A stretch of 44,965 nucleotides of DNA. Source: Aurantiacibacter xanthus. Its GTDB lineage: Bacteria > Pseudomonadota > Alphaproteobacteria > Sphingomonadales > Sphingomonadaceae. The notes beneath the pieces were generated by a model. That model saw nothing but the letters and a program-made list of their open reading frames with translations, did not search any database and was not told the DNA's origin. Shown in pieces: positions 1 to 9,300 of this stretch (its first letter is position 1; every line of letters starts with the position of its first letter). The translations under genes and the position numbers were made by a program. The stretch lies in assembly GCF_003584015.1 (NCBI RefSeq), contig NZ_QXFM01000146.1, positions 1-44,965 on the forward strand, in the 5' to 3' direction.

Positions 1-666
1 GGTGAGAAATCGACCATCGCGATTTTCTACAAGAGCTACACCAAGGAGGTCGAGAACGCTGAAGGCGAGGCCGACATTGAAAACCGGCGCGTGCTGAAGG
101 CCTATGCCGTGTTCAACGCTGACCAGTGCGACGGCCTCCCTGCATTCTACCATCCCAAGCCGCTGGTTGCCGCACTTGAGCCCGAAGGACGCGAAGACCG
201 CCTTGATGCCTTCTTTGCCCATATTGGCGCCGACCTTCGCCACCATGGCGCGCAGGCCTATTACGAGCCGCTGCGTGACCGCGTTACCCTGCCGCCAGCC
301 GAACTTTTCGAAGCCTACGACTCCTACTATGCGACGCTCGCGCACGAGCTGTCGCACTGGACGGGGCATTGCTCGCGACTCGATCGCGATCTCAAGAACC
401 GCTTTGGCAGCGATGCCTATGCTGCCGAGGAACTCATCGCCGAGCTGTCCTCAGCCATACTTGGGGCAGAACTCGGTCTTCCGGTCACCCACCTCGACCA
501 TCACGCCAGCTACATCGCGTCCTGGCTCAAGATCCTCAAATCGGACGAGCGCGCGATCCTGACCGCTGCGGCCAAGGCCGAGGAAGCGGCCAGCCTGTTG
601 CTTGACCTTGGGGGTCACCAATCCAGCGAAAGCGAGCCCGACATTGATCTCGCTGATGCAGCCTGA
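1..666 (+). CDS. ArdC-like antirestriction protein / zincin-like metallopeptidase (5' truncated by window)
   Basis: The reading frame is open from base 1, so the gene starts before the window; 221 codons plus stop are visible. The start of the visible part contains a VFNADQ segment typical of the ArdC N-terminal (DUF1738) domain. Further on, HELSHWTGH gives the HExxH zinc site of the zincin-like C-terminal domain, followed by a conserved AEELIAELSSA helix. ArdC proteins are carried by conjugative plasmids and ICEs, where they bind single-stranded DNA and protect incoming DNA from restriction. The stop lies 11 bases before the next gene, which suggests co-transcription. A GTG at 91 could start an ORF but would cut the N-terminal domain, so I reject it as the true start. 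Confidence 0.88.
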   Translation, partial: GEKSTIAIFYKSYTKEVENAEGEADIENRRVLKAYAVFNADQCDGLPAFYHPKPLVAALEPEGREDRLDAFFAHIGADLRHHGAQAYYEPLRDRVTLPPAELFEAYDSYYATLAHELSHWTGHCSRLDRDLKNRFGSDAYAAEELIAELSSAILGAELGLPVTHLDHHASYIASWLKILKSDERAILTAAAKAEEAASLLLDLGGHQSSESEPDIDLADAA

Positions 667-677
667 GGAGCAGTGAG

Positions 678-1118
678 ATGGGACGTTCCGTCAGCTATCC
701 AACCGGCTCAGTGGTGGCCTTTCGCCTCCTTGATGAGGGCGAAGACGACGATGTCGACTGGGCCTACGAGTGCCTCGTCGACGAGGTCATCGATACCACG
801 CAGGCGACCTTTCCTTCTTTCGAGCGCTTCGATGGATGGCGCGGCCGCGAGGACCGTATCCTCCTGCGCAATGCCTACGCCGATTGCGGCATATCGACCT
901 ATTGCGGGCTCGCCGCGACCTGGCTCGCCGAACGCGACGATGCCCGGTACTGGGAGGCGGATTTCTACAACCCACGAACGGCGAGAGCACGGCACTGGCT
1001 TGGCCAGGTCTCGGGTAGGTTCATCCACCTGTTCGGTGAGCTGCGCATGGTCGGTCGGTTCTCGAATGGCGAAGCGATCTTCGAGCGCTCCCGATCCAAC
1101 TGCGACACCGGGTCCTGA
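678..1118 (+). CDS. Hypothetical protein, 146 aa
   Basis: I do not recognise a family with certainty. The ATG at 678 is preceded by GAGGAG at 665-670. The protein is acidic and rich in Trp and Tyr, with no signal peptide or membrane segment. It has an acidic stretch (LLDEGEDDDVDW) and a central segment with two Cys (DCGISTYCG). It directly follows the ArdC-like gene with 11 bases between them, so it probably belongs to the plasmid/ICE backbone operon rather than to the metal cargo. An overlapping longer frame at 673-1215 lacks a ribosome site and is low-complexity. Confidence 0.7.
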   Translation: MGRSVSYPTGSVVAFRLLDEGEDDDVDWAYECLVDEVIDTTQATFPSFERFDGWRGREDRILLRNAYADCGISTYCGLAATWLAERDDARYWEADFYNPRTARARHWLGQVSGRFIHLFGELRMVGRFSNGEAIFERSRSNCDTGS

Positions 1119-1337
1119 TCCTGCCTCATCCCTCTCCGCCGGGAGAGGCCCTTGGGCCGGTCGGGGCGAGCCGCAACCTGCGGCCCGTCGGCCCGTGTTG
1201 CCCGCGCCAGCCTAGGGCCGCAGGTTTCCCGCTACGCGGTGCGTCTTGCCCCTTTCCCCGGCCCTGATCGGGCTCCGGCGGACAGGCCCGAGGCAATGGT
1301 GCCTCCTCTCCTTGTCCCCGCGATCAGGAGACACCCC
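1119..1337 (+). other. Structured GC-rich leader before the DUF2493 gene
   Basis: This 219-base gap has no convincing ORF but strong dyad symmetry. A 7-bp stem CCTCTCC/GGAGAGG (1131-1137 and 1142-1148, 4-base loop) sits just after the upstream stop and may act as a terminator or RNA-processing hairpin. A perfect 12-bp inverted repeat AACCTGCGGCCC/GGGCCGCAGGTT (1175-1186 and 1215-1226) encloses 28 bases, and a smaller GCCGCA/TGCGGC stem is nested at its left arm. This may be a regulatory leader RNA; the role is unknown. Confidence 0.45.
1175..1226. repeat. Perfect 12-bp inverted repeat
   Basis: The left arm AACCTGCGGCCC is at 1175-1186 and the right arm GGGCCGCAGGTT at 1215-1226, with a 28-base spacer. 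The arms are exact reverse complements. It lies in the untranslated leader of the DUF2493 gene. Confidence 0.85.
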
Positions 1338-2276
1338 ATGTACGACAGCTTCATCGATCAGTTGAGCGGCCTCGACCTTTCAGGCCTCAGCATCAGGCCA
1401 GCCCCCTTCAACGAGACCGACTTTCCCTGCGAGGATGCAATCGACCAGACGCTTGGCGCCGTCTGGTCCGACCTTTTCGCGATGTTTTCCGATACGGCCC
1501 TGGAAGCAGATGCCGAGGATATTGCCTGGGGGGTGGTCAATGTCTTTCACCGCGCAGCCAGCCGCAAGTCGGCTCAACTTGATCGGGCCAGCGACGAGAT
1601 CCGGGTCCTCCTCGCATCGGCCGATGGCTCCGAAGTGCATTCGAGCAATCTGGAAGAGCAGGTCGAGCGTGCACAGGCCGCCGAAGCCAGCATGCTGGCC
1701 TTCGAGCAGATGCGCGAGGCAGCCGCAGCGCTGTACCGCGACGAGACCGGTTCGTCATGGAAGCCCGTTTCGGGCTCGCGGACCAGCCATTCGCGCAACC
1801 TCACTTCGGCCGTAATCGATGCCCGCGATTTCCTCCGCGCTCGCGCAGAGAACCGGCGCCACGCCCTGATCCCTGAAGGAACTCCGGTCGTTTTCGCCGG
1901 TGGTCGCCAGAGCTTCGAGAGCGCCGAGGATGCGCGTGTCTACGCCGACACTATCTGGGCGACGCTCGACAAGGTTCGCGATGTGGTTCCCGATCTCTTC
2001 CTGGTCCATGGCGGCGACGGCAAGGGAGCCGATCGCCTGGCCGCGAGTTGGGCCGAGCGCCGCGAAGTGCAGCAACTGACCTACTCGCTCGATCGTCGGC
2101 TTGGTGCCCGCGCCGGGTTCAAGCGCAACGAACAGATGCTTTCGCTCAATCCGCGTTATGTCGTCGCCTTTCCGGGCAATGGCGTCACCGAACGACTGGT
2201 GATCGACGCCAAGACGCGCCGGATCACCGTGGTCGATCGCAGGACCGTCACGTCCCGATCCAAGACTAAGGGATAA
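1338..2276 (+). CDS. DUF2493 (SLOG-like) protein
   Basis: A 312-aa protein starting at the ATG at 1338, with AGGAG at 1326-1330; the longer frame from 1152 runs through the structured leader and is rejected. The C-terminal third carries the DUF2493 pattern: a beta strand ending VVFAGGRQSF, then LVHGGDGKGADRLAASWAE, and GFKRNEQML before VVAFPG. This Rossmann-like fold is related to the SLOG and DprA-like nucleotide-binding superfamily. The N-terminal 200 residues are mostly helical with a coiled-coil-like stretch (LEEQVERAQAAEASM). Such proteins are common next to ArdC and SSB genes on alphaproteobacterial plasmids. The exact function is unknown. Confidence 0.8.
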   Translation: MYDSFIDQLSGLDLSGLSIRPAPFNETDFPCEDAIDQTLGAVWSDLFAMFSDTALEADAEDIAWGVVNVFHRAASRKSAQLDRASDEIRVLLASADGSEVHSSNLEEQVERAQAAEASMLAFEQMREAAAALYRDETGSSWKPVSGSRTSHSRNLTSAVIDARDFLRARAENRRHALIPEGTPVVFAGGRQSFESAEDARVYADTIWATLDKVRDVVPDLFLVHGGDGKGADRLAASWAERREVQQLTYSLDRRLGARAGFKRNEQMLSLNPRYVVAFPGNGVTERLVIDAKTRRITVVDRRTVTSRSKTKG

Positions 2277-2287
2277 TAGCCTGTTGG

Positions 2288-2324
2288 TCGCCGCAGCATT
2301 TCTACCATCGGTTAGCTGCGGCGA
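2288..2324 (+). terminator. Stem-loop after the DUF2493 gene
   Basis: A perfect 10-bp stem TCGCCGCAGC (2288-2297) and GCTGCGGCGA (2315-2324) with a 17-base loop begins 12 bases after the stop codon. There is no strong T-run, so termination may be weak. It marks the border between the plasmid-type genes and the metal cargo. Confidence 0.55.
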
Positions 2325-2407
2325 TCATCACAGACAATCGTCGTCGATTGCCTTTTCGGTTGGAGAGGGGATTTCTTGGAAAGGGCATCTCGGGGTATCA
2401 GCCTCGC

Positions 2408-3361
2408 ATGCATCACGCCGACTCCAATCCGCTCGCCCATGATCACAACTTCCTGAGCGCCTCGCACGACGCCCATGAGCGGCGCACGCGTTATGTCGTT
2501 GCCTTGACCGCCGCGATGATGGTGGTCGAAATCGTCGCTGGCCTGTGGACCGGATCGATGGCACTTCTCGCCGATGGTATCCACATGGCGACCCATGCAG
2601 GTGCCTTGGGCGTCGCGGCCTTCGCCTACTGGTTTGCCAGGCGCCATGCGAACAACCCGCGTTTCACATTCGGTACCGGCAAGGTAGGCGACCTGGCCGG
2701 CTTCGCGAGCGCGCTTGTCCTCGCCATCTTCGCCATCGGGATCGCGGTTGAATCGGCCCAAAGGTTCGTCAGTCCGCTCACGATTGCCTATACCGAGGCG
2801 ATCTGGATCGCCGTGCTCGGCCTCGTGGTGAACCTCGCGAGTGCCTGGCTGCTTGGTGCCGATCATCACCATGGCCATGATCACGACCATCATCATCACC
2901 ACGACCATGCGCATGCCGACAACAATCTGCGCTCCGCCTATTTCCACGTGCTTGCCGATGCCCTGACCTCGGTCCTGGCTATCGTGGCCCTTCTCGCCGG
3001 CATGTACCTCGGCTGGGCATGGATGGACGCGGCAATGGGGCTGGTGGGTGCATTCGTGATCGGGCGCTGGTCATGGTCACTGCTGCGCGATACCGCTGCC
3101 GTGCTTGTCGACGCCGAAGCGGCCTCTCAACGGTACACAGAGGTGCGCGAGGCGCTCGAGGACCGGGACGCCGCGATCGGCGATCTGCACATCTGGCGGA
3201 TCGGTCCCGGCAAGTATGCAGTCATCGCCTCGCTCATCGCCGATGATCCGCTCGCGCCCGACAATTATGCCAGCCGACTTTCAGAGCATGCAGAATATGT
3301 GCACGTCACGATCGAAGTTCATCGCTGCGAGCATCCGCATCCCGAGCTTCGCGCGGCCTGA
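2408..3361 (+). CDS. dmeF: DmeF-type cation diffusion facilitator (Co/Ni efflux)
   Basis: A 317-aa inner-membrane CDF exporter, expected to swap divalent cations (Co, Ni, possibly Zn/Fe) for protons. Hallmarks of the DmeF branch are visible: the N-terminal HDHNF followed by HERRTRYVV, TM2 with LLADGIHMATH giving an H59-x3-H63 metal site instead of the usual HxxxD, FGTGKVGDLAGFASA, and TM5 with FHVLAD. A His-rich loop lies at about residues 150-172. I chose the ATG at 2408 over the TTG at 2348 because the DmeF N-terminus begins there, although its ribosome site is weak. No RcnR/FrmR-type DmeR regulator is present nearby. A small dyad CAATCG/CGATTG (2335-2350) lies upstream. Confidence 0.85.
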   Translation: MHHADSNPLAHDHNFLSASHDAHERRTRYVVALTAAMMVVEIVAGLWTGSMALLADGIHMATHAGALGVAAFAYWFARRHANNPRFTFGTGKVGDLAGFASALVLAIFAIGIAVESAQRFVSPLTIAYTEAIWIAVLGLVVNLASAWLLGADHHHGHDHDHHHHHDHAHADNNLRSAYFHVLADALTSVLAIVALLAGMYLGWAWMDAAMGLVGAFVIGRWSWSLLRDTAAVLVDAEAASQRYTEVREALEDRDAAIGDLHIWRIGPGKYAVIASLIADDPLAPDNYASRLSEHAEYVHVTIEVHRCEHPHPELRAA

Positions 3362-3399
3362 TCGCGCCGTTCTTAAAGACCGAAACAGTATTCGAGGAA

Positions 3400-3438
3400 T
3401 GTTATACTGTAACAAAGACTTATACTTCATCGTGTTAC
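3400..3438 (+). promoter_or_regulatory. AT-rich promoter/operator region of the czc operon
   Basis: This AT-rich patch lies in the gap between dmeF and the czc operon. It holds a hyphenated palindrome TGTTA-5-TAACA (3400-3404 and 3410-3414), a third half-site TGTTAC at 3433-3438 about three helical turns away, and two -10-like TATACT hexamers at 3403-3408 and 3421-3426, the first inside the palindrome. A repressor or activator site is plausible. No matching regulator gene is adjacent. Confidence 0.4.
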
Positions 3439-3483
3439 GGGATTTGCAATCTTGATGCGGTTTGCTAGGAGCCGTTGGAATCC

Positions 3484-3858
3484 ATGACTACAAGCTATCG
3501 TCGCCTTGTCCTGCACCCTTTCGTCGTCCTGCTCATGCTGGTCGCGATGGTGTTCGTGACGGCGGCGGATGCTGCTGCTTGCGGTGCCGAAGTGGCGCCC
3601 GGAAGCACGCCCGTTCTGGCTTCGCTCGATAGCGCTTCTGCGTCATCCGCAGCCGCCGACGAAGTGCCGGGCGATCCGGATGCGCCGGCCGAGCAACACG
3701 GCGTGTGTGGACACGGCCATTGCCATCACGGGGCGAGCTTTGCCGGCACCGTGCAGAAGGATTCGGTCCCTCACTTGGTCGTGGTTCCCGATGCGCCTCC
3801 CGCCGAAGCGCTCGCTTCCGACATTACCGAGCGACTGAAGCGCCCCCCTCGCGCCTGA
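3484..3858 (+). CDS. Small secreted His/Cys-containing protein leading the czc operon (CzcI-like position)
   Basis: A 124-aa protein with an N-terminal signal segment (RRLVLHPFVVLLMLVAMVFV then AADAAA) and a short metal-ligand motif CGHGHCHHG near residue 80. It sits 63 bases upstream of czcC, the place occupied in many czc operons by a small periplasmic protein such as CzcI, but I cannot show sequence homology. The start is uncertain: ATG at 3484 lies 12 bases after TAGGAG (3466-3471), while TTG at 3475 would be too close. It is probably exported to the periplasm, where it could bind or sense Zn/Co/Cd. Confidence 0.65.
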   Translation: MTTSYRRLVLHPFVVLLMLVAMVFVTAADAAACGAEVAPGSTPVLASLDSASASSAAADEVPGDPDAPAEQHGVCGHGHCHHGASFAGTVQKDSVPHLVVVPDAPPAEALASDITERLKRPPRA

Positions 3859-3921
3859 CGACCGTCACCGCGCTGCATGCCGCAGCGCAGTTCGGATCGT
3901 CAGCAGAGGAATTTTCGAAAA

Positions 3922-5175
3922 ATGTCAGCCATTCATTGGCGAGGGGTCCTCCTTGGAGGGCTGTTCCTCGCCGCTCAAGCCACGACCGTGGCGGCGCAGG
4001 AGCGTGAGCTTCTGACGCTCGAAGCTGCGCTCGCTCGTGCGGGCATCGTCGACAGCGCAGATGAGCCCCCAGAAAATCCGCGCCTGATCGGACCGCGGGC
4101 CGAAGCCGACGCGGCGCGGGCCCTGGTCGACCAGGCGCGGCTGCGGCCCAACCCCGAAATTGCTTTCGAAGCCGAAAACATTGCCGGAAGCGGCGCATTT
4201 TCGGGATTGCAGGCCACCGAGTACACTTTGTCCCTGAGCCAGCGGCTCGAATTGGGCGGCAAACGAGGAGCGCGCGTCCGCGCCGCCCAGGCGGAGGCGC
4301 GCGTCGCGACCCTTTCAGGAGCGCTCTCGGTTGCTCAGCTCGGGCGATCGGTGCGCGAGCGCTATGTGGAAGCCGTCGCTGCGGCAGCCCGATTGGAACT
4401 CGCGCGGGACATAGTCGAGCGCAACCGCGAGCTTGCCAGGATCGCAGGGGTACTGGTCGATGTCGGGCGGGAGCCTCCCTTGCGTTCGCTTCGTGCCGAA
4501 GCGGCACTTGCGGAGGCGCTCGCGGAGCTTGAAGCGGCCCTGGCTGCCGACAGTGCGGCGAGGAATGCGCTGGCCGCGCTTTGGGGCGAGGCAGCACCTG
4601 CTGCGGACGTGCCTTCGGTGTTCCCCGAGATCGAACCTCCGGCAACGCTGCTCGCCTCGCCTTCGGCCTTACGTCTCCAGATCGCCCGTGCCGAACGCGA
4701 GGCTGCAGATGCCGCGATCGCCCGGGAACGCTCTTTAGGCATTCCGGATCCGGCGATATCCGCCGGTGTCCGACGGTTCGAGGAAAGCAGAGACCAGGCG
4801 TTCCTCGTAGGCGTTTCGATCCCGTTTCCGTTCAGTAATCGCAACCAAGGAAACATCGCTGCTGCCGAGGCGCGGCTTCGCGCCGCGACGGCACGGGAGG
4901 CGATTGCCCGCACCGATTTCGAACTCGAAGTCACGCAGGCTCGCGGACAATTTCTGGCAGCCGAAGCGCGGGTCGAGACCCTCGCGGAGACGTCCTTGCC
5001 CCAAGCCGAGGAAGCCTTGCGCCTCGTTCGGATTGGCTACCGCAACGGCAGATTTCCGCTGATCGAAGTTCTGGCTGCGGCCGAAGCGCGCGACACCATC
5101 CGTGAAGCATTGATTCAAGCCCAGGAAGATCGTGGCCGCCTGGCGGCGACGCTGATCTGGCTCGGCGCACAATGA
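3922..5175 (+). CDS. czcC: CzcC-type outer-membrane efflux protein (TolC family)
   Basis: A 417-aa outer-membrane channel of a heavy-metal RND tripartite pump. The N-terminus from ATG 3922 is a clear signal peptide ending TTVAAQ; the in-frame ATG at 3877 would place 15 charged residues ahead of it, so I prefer 3922 (GAGGA at 3905-3909). The body is Ala/Glu/Arg-rich alpha-helical with the LRPNPEIAFEAEN and GIPDPAISAGVRRFEE segments that recur in the two TolC repeats, and PFPFSNRNQGNIAAAEA, typical of CzcC/CusC. The stop overlaps the alternative czcB start (ATGA at 5172-5175), so the two are probably translationally coupled. Confidence 0.9.
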   Translation: MSAIHWRGVLLGGLFLAAQATTVAAQERELLTLEAALARAGIVDSADEPPENPRLIGPRAEADAARALVDQARLRPNPEIAFEAENIAGSGAFSGLQATEYTLSLSQRLELGGKRGARVRAAQAEARVATLSGALSVAQLGRSVRERYVEAVAAAARLELARDIVERNRELARIAGVLVDVGREPPLRSLRAEAALAEALAELEAALAADSAARNALAALWGEAAPAADVPSVFPEIEPPATLLASPSALRLQIARAEREAADAAIARERSLGIPDPAISAGVRRFEESRDQAFLVGVSIPFPFSNRNQGNIAAAEARLRAATAREAIARTDFELEVTQARGQFLAAEARVETLAETSLPQAEEALRLVRIGYRNGRFPLIEVLAAAEARDTIREALIQAQEDRGRLAATLIWLGAQ

Positions 5176-5186
5176 GGTATTTCCAA

Positions 5187-6335
5187 ATGAACCGTAGACG
5201 TCTGGCCGTTTTTATCGGCGTGATCGTTTCAATCGCCGCTGCAGTGTTTATGCTGTGGCCAAGTGGCAGTGCCGACCAGCACATTGAGGAAACGAGCGAG
5301 GAGGCCGAGCTTCCCGAAGGGCTTGTCCTGCTTGGCGCCGAACAAATCGAAGCGTCCCAGATAGAGGTCGAAACCGTCGGTCAGGGATCGGCGGTCGAGC
5401 TGGTCTTTCCGGCCACCGTCGCGGCAAGCCCGACGGCAAGTGCCCGCATCGATGCCCGCGCAGCGGGCGTAGTCCGCAGTGTCGGCAAAACGCTGGGTGA
5501 TTACGTGAGGCAGGGAGAGACGATTGCCCGCATCGAGAGCGCCGACGCCGCTGCTCTTGCGGCGCAACTCAGCGCAGCGGGCGCGCGGGTCAACGAATTG
5601 TCTGCTGCCTACGATCGAGAGCGCCGCCTTTTCGAAGCCAATGTCACCGCGCGGCAGGATCTCGAGGCCGCCCGAGCCAATCTGCAGGTTGCTCAATCGG
5701 AACTTGCGCGTGCCCAAGCGGCAGTCTCGGCGGCGGGTGTTAGCGGCGACGGGCGCTCCCTCGCGGTTACGAGCCCGCTCGCGGGCCGAGTGACCTCGGC
5801 GCCTATCGTTCTCGGGTCCTTCGTCGAGGCCGGAGAAGAACTCTACCAGGTCGTGAACCCGAGCGGCATGCAGGTCGAGGTTGCCCTCCCGTCGGCTGAA
5901 GCAAGCCGCATCCAGCCTGGCGACGAGGCGACGCTGGAATTCGCGGGCAATCGTGAAGTCGGCGCGCGCGTGCGATCCGTCACTCCCTCGCTCGATCCCG
6001 AAAGCCGCAGCGCGACGGCGGTCCTGTCGCTGGCAAGGCCGATCCCCGGCCTGCAACCCGGTGCGTTCTTGCAGGCACGTATCCGCCCCTCGGGTGAGGT
6101 CGATACCGGCCGCATGTCGGTGCCGGAAAGTGCCGTCCAGACAATCGATGGCGCAGAGGTGGTCTTCGTTCGCACGCGCCGCGGGTTTCAAACCCGTCGA
6201 GTGGTCACCGGTGCGCGTTCGGGAGGACGGGTGGTCATCGAGTCCGGTCTCGAAGCAAATTGGCGGATAGCCACCGCCAACGCCTTCTTGCTGAAGGCTG
6301 AACTCGAGAAGGAGGAGGCCGAGCATGGACACTGA
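5187..6335 (+). CDS. czcB: CzcB-type periplasmic adaptor (membrane fusion protein)
   Basis: A 382-aa adaptor joining CzcA to CzcC. It has an N-terminal membrane anchor (RRLAVFIGVIVSIAAAVFML), an acidic linker, a lipoyl-type half (ARIDARAAGVVRSVGKTLGDYVRQGETIARIES), a helical hairpin (ELSAAYDRERRLFEANVTARQDLEAARANL) and the second lipoyl half with VTSPLAGRVTSAPI. Two starts are possible: ATG 5172, overlapping the czcC stop, and ATG 5187. I prefer 5187 because TGAGG at 5173-5177 is well placed for it. The 3' end overlaps czcA by 11 bases. It has neither the heavy-metal-binding nor the CusF domain seen in the CusB of this window. Confidence 0.88.
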   Translation: MNRRRLAVFIGVIVSIAAAVFMLWPSGSADQHIEETSEEAELPEGLVLLGAEQIEASQIEVETVGQGSAVELVFPATVAASPTASARIDARAAGVVRSVGKTLGDYVRQGETIARIESADAAALAAQLSAAGARVNELSAAYDRERRLFEANVTARQDLEAARANLQVAQSELARAQAAVSAAGVSGDGRSLAVTSPLAGRVTSAPIVLGSFVEAGEELYQVVNPSGMQVEVALPSAEASRIQPGDEATLEFAGNREVGARVRSVTPSLDPESRSATAVLSLARPIPGLQPGAFLQARIRPSGEVDTGRMSVPESAVQTIDGAEVVFVRTRRGFQTRRVVTGARSGGRVVIESGLEANWRIATANAFLLKAELEKEEAEHGH

Positions 6336-9300
6336 TCACATGCAGGACGCGGATCGCCCCCACCGCCATGGCCTGATCGGCATGATCCTCGACGTCGCCG
6401 TGCGCTTTCGCTGGGCGATGGTCGTGCTGACCCTCGGTGTGGCAATCTTTGGCGTGGTGAATTTGCTCCGCCTGCCCATCGATGCTGTGCCCGATATCAC
6501 CAACGTACAGGTGCAGATCAACACCGAGGCACCAGCCCTTTCGCCCTCGCAAGTCGAGACGCAGGTCACCTATCCTGTCGAAACCGGGCTTGCTGGCATC
6601 GAGGGTCTGGAAATGACACGCTCGATATCGCGCAACGGGTTCAGCCAGGTGACCGCGATTTTCGAGGAAGGGACCGACATCTATTTCGCGCGTCAGCAGG
6701 TCAACGAACGGCTGACGCCCATAAGCGCTTCGCTGCCCGAGGGTGCCGAACCGGTGATGGGACCCATCTCGACCGGCTTGGGCGAAGTGCTCATGTATAC
6801 CATCGAGTACGAATATCCTGACGGCAAGGAAGCGCCGCGGGGCGGAGCGGTCGGATGGCAGTCCGACGGGAGCTTCGTGACCGAACGTGGCGACCGGCTC
6901 GACAGCGATGTTGCCAAGGCTGCCTATCTGCGAACCATTCAGGACTGGGTGGTTGCACCGCTCATGCGGTCGGTCGACGGTGTGGCAGGTGTCGACTCCA
7001 TCGGCGGCTTCGAAAAGCAATATCTCGTCCAACCCGATCCCGCACGATTGACCGGTTACGGTTTGTCGTTCGACGAGGTGATCGACGCGCTGGAAGCGGC
7101 CAATCTCGCCGAAGGGGCCAATTTCGTCGAACGGGCCGGTGAAGCCCTCCTCGCCCGGGTCGATGCGCGCCTCGGCAGCGTCGAGGATATCGAGCAGGCG
7201 GTCGTTTCCACCCGCGAGGGAGTGCCTATTCGCGTAGGGGACATCGCCACGGTCAGCATCGGCGGTGACCTTCGAACTGGCGCGGCGTCGCTGAATGGCG
7301 ATGAAGCGGTCGTGGGCACCGTGCTCATGCGCGCGGGCGAGAATAGCCGCACCGTTTCGGCCCAGGCGGCCGAACGGCTTGAGGAAGTCCGCAGCTCCCT
7401 GCCGGAAGGAATTGTCGCGGAGATCGTCTACAACCGGTCTTCCCTGGTCGATGCGACGATCGCGACCGTCGAGAAGAACCTTGTCGAGGGCGCGCTTCTG
7501 GTCATTGCGATCCTGTTCTTGCTGCTGGGCAACATCCGGGCAGCGATCATCGCGGCGCTGGTCATCCCCTTTTCCATGCTGATGGCATCGATCGGAATGA
7601 ACCGGCTCGGCGTTTCGGGCAATCTCATGAGCCTGGGTGCGCTGGACTTCGGCCTGATCGTCGATGGTGCCGTCATCATCGTCGAGAACAGCGTCGCGAG
7701 GCTCGCGGCTCGACAGGAACACGAGGGCCGACTTCTTACACTTGGTGAGAGGTTGACGGAAACGCGGCTTGCCGCGCAGGAAATGATCAAGCCAACCGTG
7801 TACGGCCAGGCGATCATTCTTCTCGTCTTCGCACCGCTTCTCACCTTTACCGGCGTCGAAGGCAAAACCTTTTCACCCATGGCGATCACGGTCATGCTCG
7901 CGCTCGCCTCGGCGTTCGTGTTGTCGCTGACCTTCGTCCCGGCAATGATCGCCATCCTGCTCAACAAGAAGCTGACGGAAAAGGAGGTCAAGCCGATCCG
8001 GATCGCCAAGGAGCGATACGGACCGCTGGTCCGCAAGGCGATCACCCGCCCCTGGCCGGTCATCGGCATGGGCGTCGGCATCTTCGCCTTTGCGGCCTTC
8101 GTGTTCAGCTTCCTCGGGAGCGAGTTCACACCGCAATTGGACGAGCGCGACATCGCCGTGCAATCGCTGCGTATTCCTTCGACATCGCTCGAACGTTCGC
8201 TCGCGATGCAAAGGCGGGTAGAGGACCGGCTCGAGCAATTTCCGCAAGTCGAGCTTGTCTTTTCGCGGACGGGCACGGCGGAAGTGGCCAGTGACCCGAT
8301 GCCGCCGAACGCTTCCGATGCGTACGTGATCCTCAAACCCCGTGAGGAATGGCCCGATCCCGACCTCGCCAAGGACGAGTTGGTCGCGCAAATGGAGAGC
8401 GCCCTCAGCAGTCTCGTCGGCAACCTTTACGAGTTCAGCCAACCGATCGAATTGCGGTTCAACGAATTGATCGCAGGCGTTCGCGGAGATGTTGCCGTCA
8501 AGATCTACGGAGACGATCTCAGCGCCATGACCTCGGCGGCGAACGAGGTTGCGGGCGTGCTGCGCAATGTCGACGGCGCCGCGGACGTCAAGGTCCAGCA
8601 AGTGACCGGGTTCCCCACCCTCGATATTGCCTTCGATCGGCCAGCGATTGCCCGTTACGGGCTGAAGGTCGAAGACGTTGCGCAATCGGTGGCGATCGCA
8701 CTGGGCGGTCGGCCTGCGGGCCTCGTTTTCGAAGGCGATCGCCGCTTCGATGTGGTTGTGCGGTTGTCGGACGCGACCCGCGACGATTTCGACCAGTTGG
8801 GTGCTTTGCCGGTGCTGCTCCCGAACGGGGCAACCATACCGCTACGCTCGGTTGCCGAGTTCCGTGTGGTGGATGGTCTCGCGGAGGTTCGCCGGGAACA
8901 GGGACGCAGACTGGTGATCGTTTCGTCCAACGTGCGAGAACGCGACCTCGGGTCTTTTGTAGAAGAGGCCCAGGAAAGGGTTGCGGCGCAGGTCGAACTG
9001 CCCGCTGCCGCGTTTATCGAGTGGGGCGGTCAATACCAGAACCTCCAGGCTGCTCAGGAAAGACTTCAGATAGTCATTCCTATCGCTTTCGCGGTCATTC
9101 TCTTGCTGCTTTACATGGCGGTTGGGGGCTGGGTGCCGGCGCTCGCCGTATTCAGCGCGATCCCGTTGGCCCTGGCAGGCGGGATTTTCTCCTTGGCTCT
9201 ACGCGGGATGCCATTCTCGGTATCTGCGGCGGTAGGCTTTATCGCCCTGTCGGGTGTGGCGACCTTGAATGGCCTCGTGATGGTGACTGCGATCCGTCAG

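Noticed and set aside
1152-1337. N-terminal extension of the DUF2493 gene
   Set aside because: The extension runs through the inverted repeats and is Arg/Pro-rich; the ATG at 1338 has a good AGGAG site.
3460-3490. A sixth ECF promoter upstream of the czc operon
   Set aside because: ACGGGATTTG resembles the -35 element, but there is no CGTA at the fixed spacing, and the element would lie too close to the start codon.
6235-7722. Long antisense ORF (495 codons) opposite czcA
   Set aside because: It is opposite a well-supported RND transporter gene, its product is low-complexity in Arg/Asp/His with no family motif, and high GC makes long antisense frames common.
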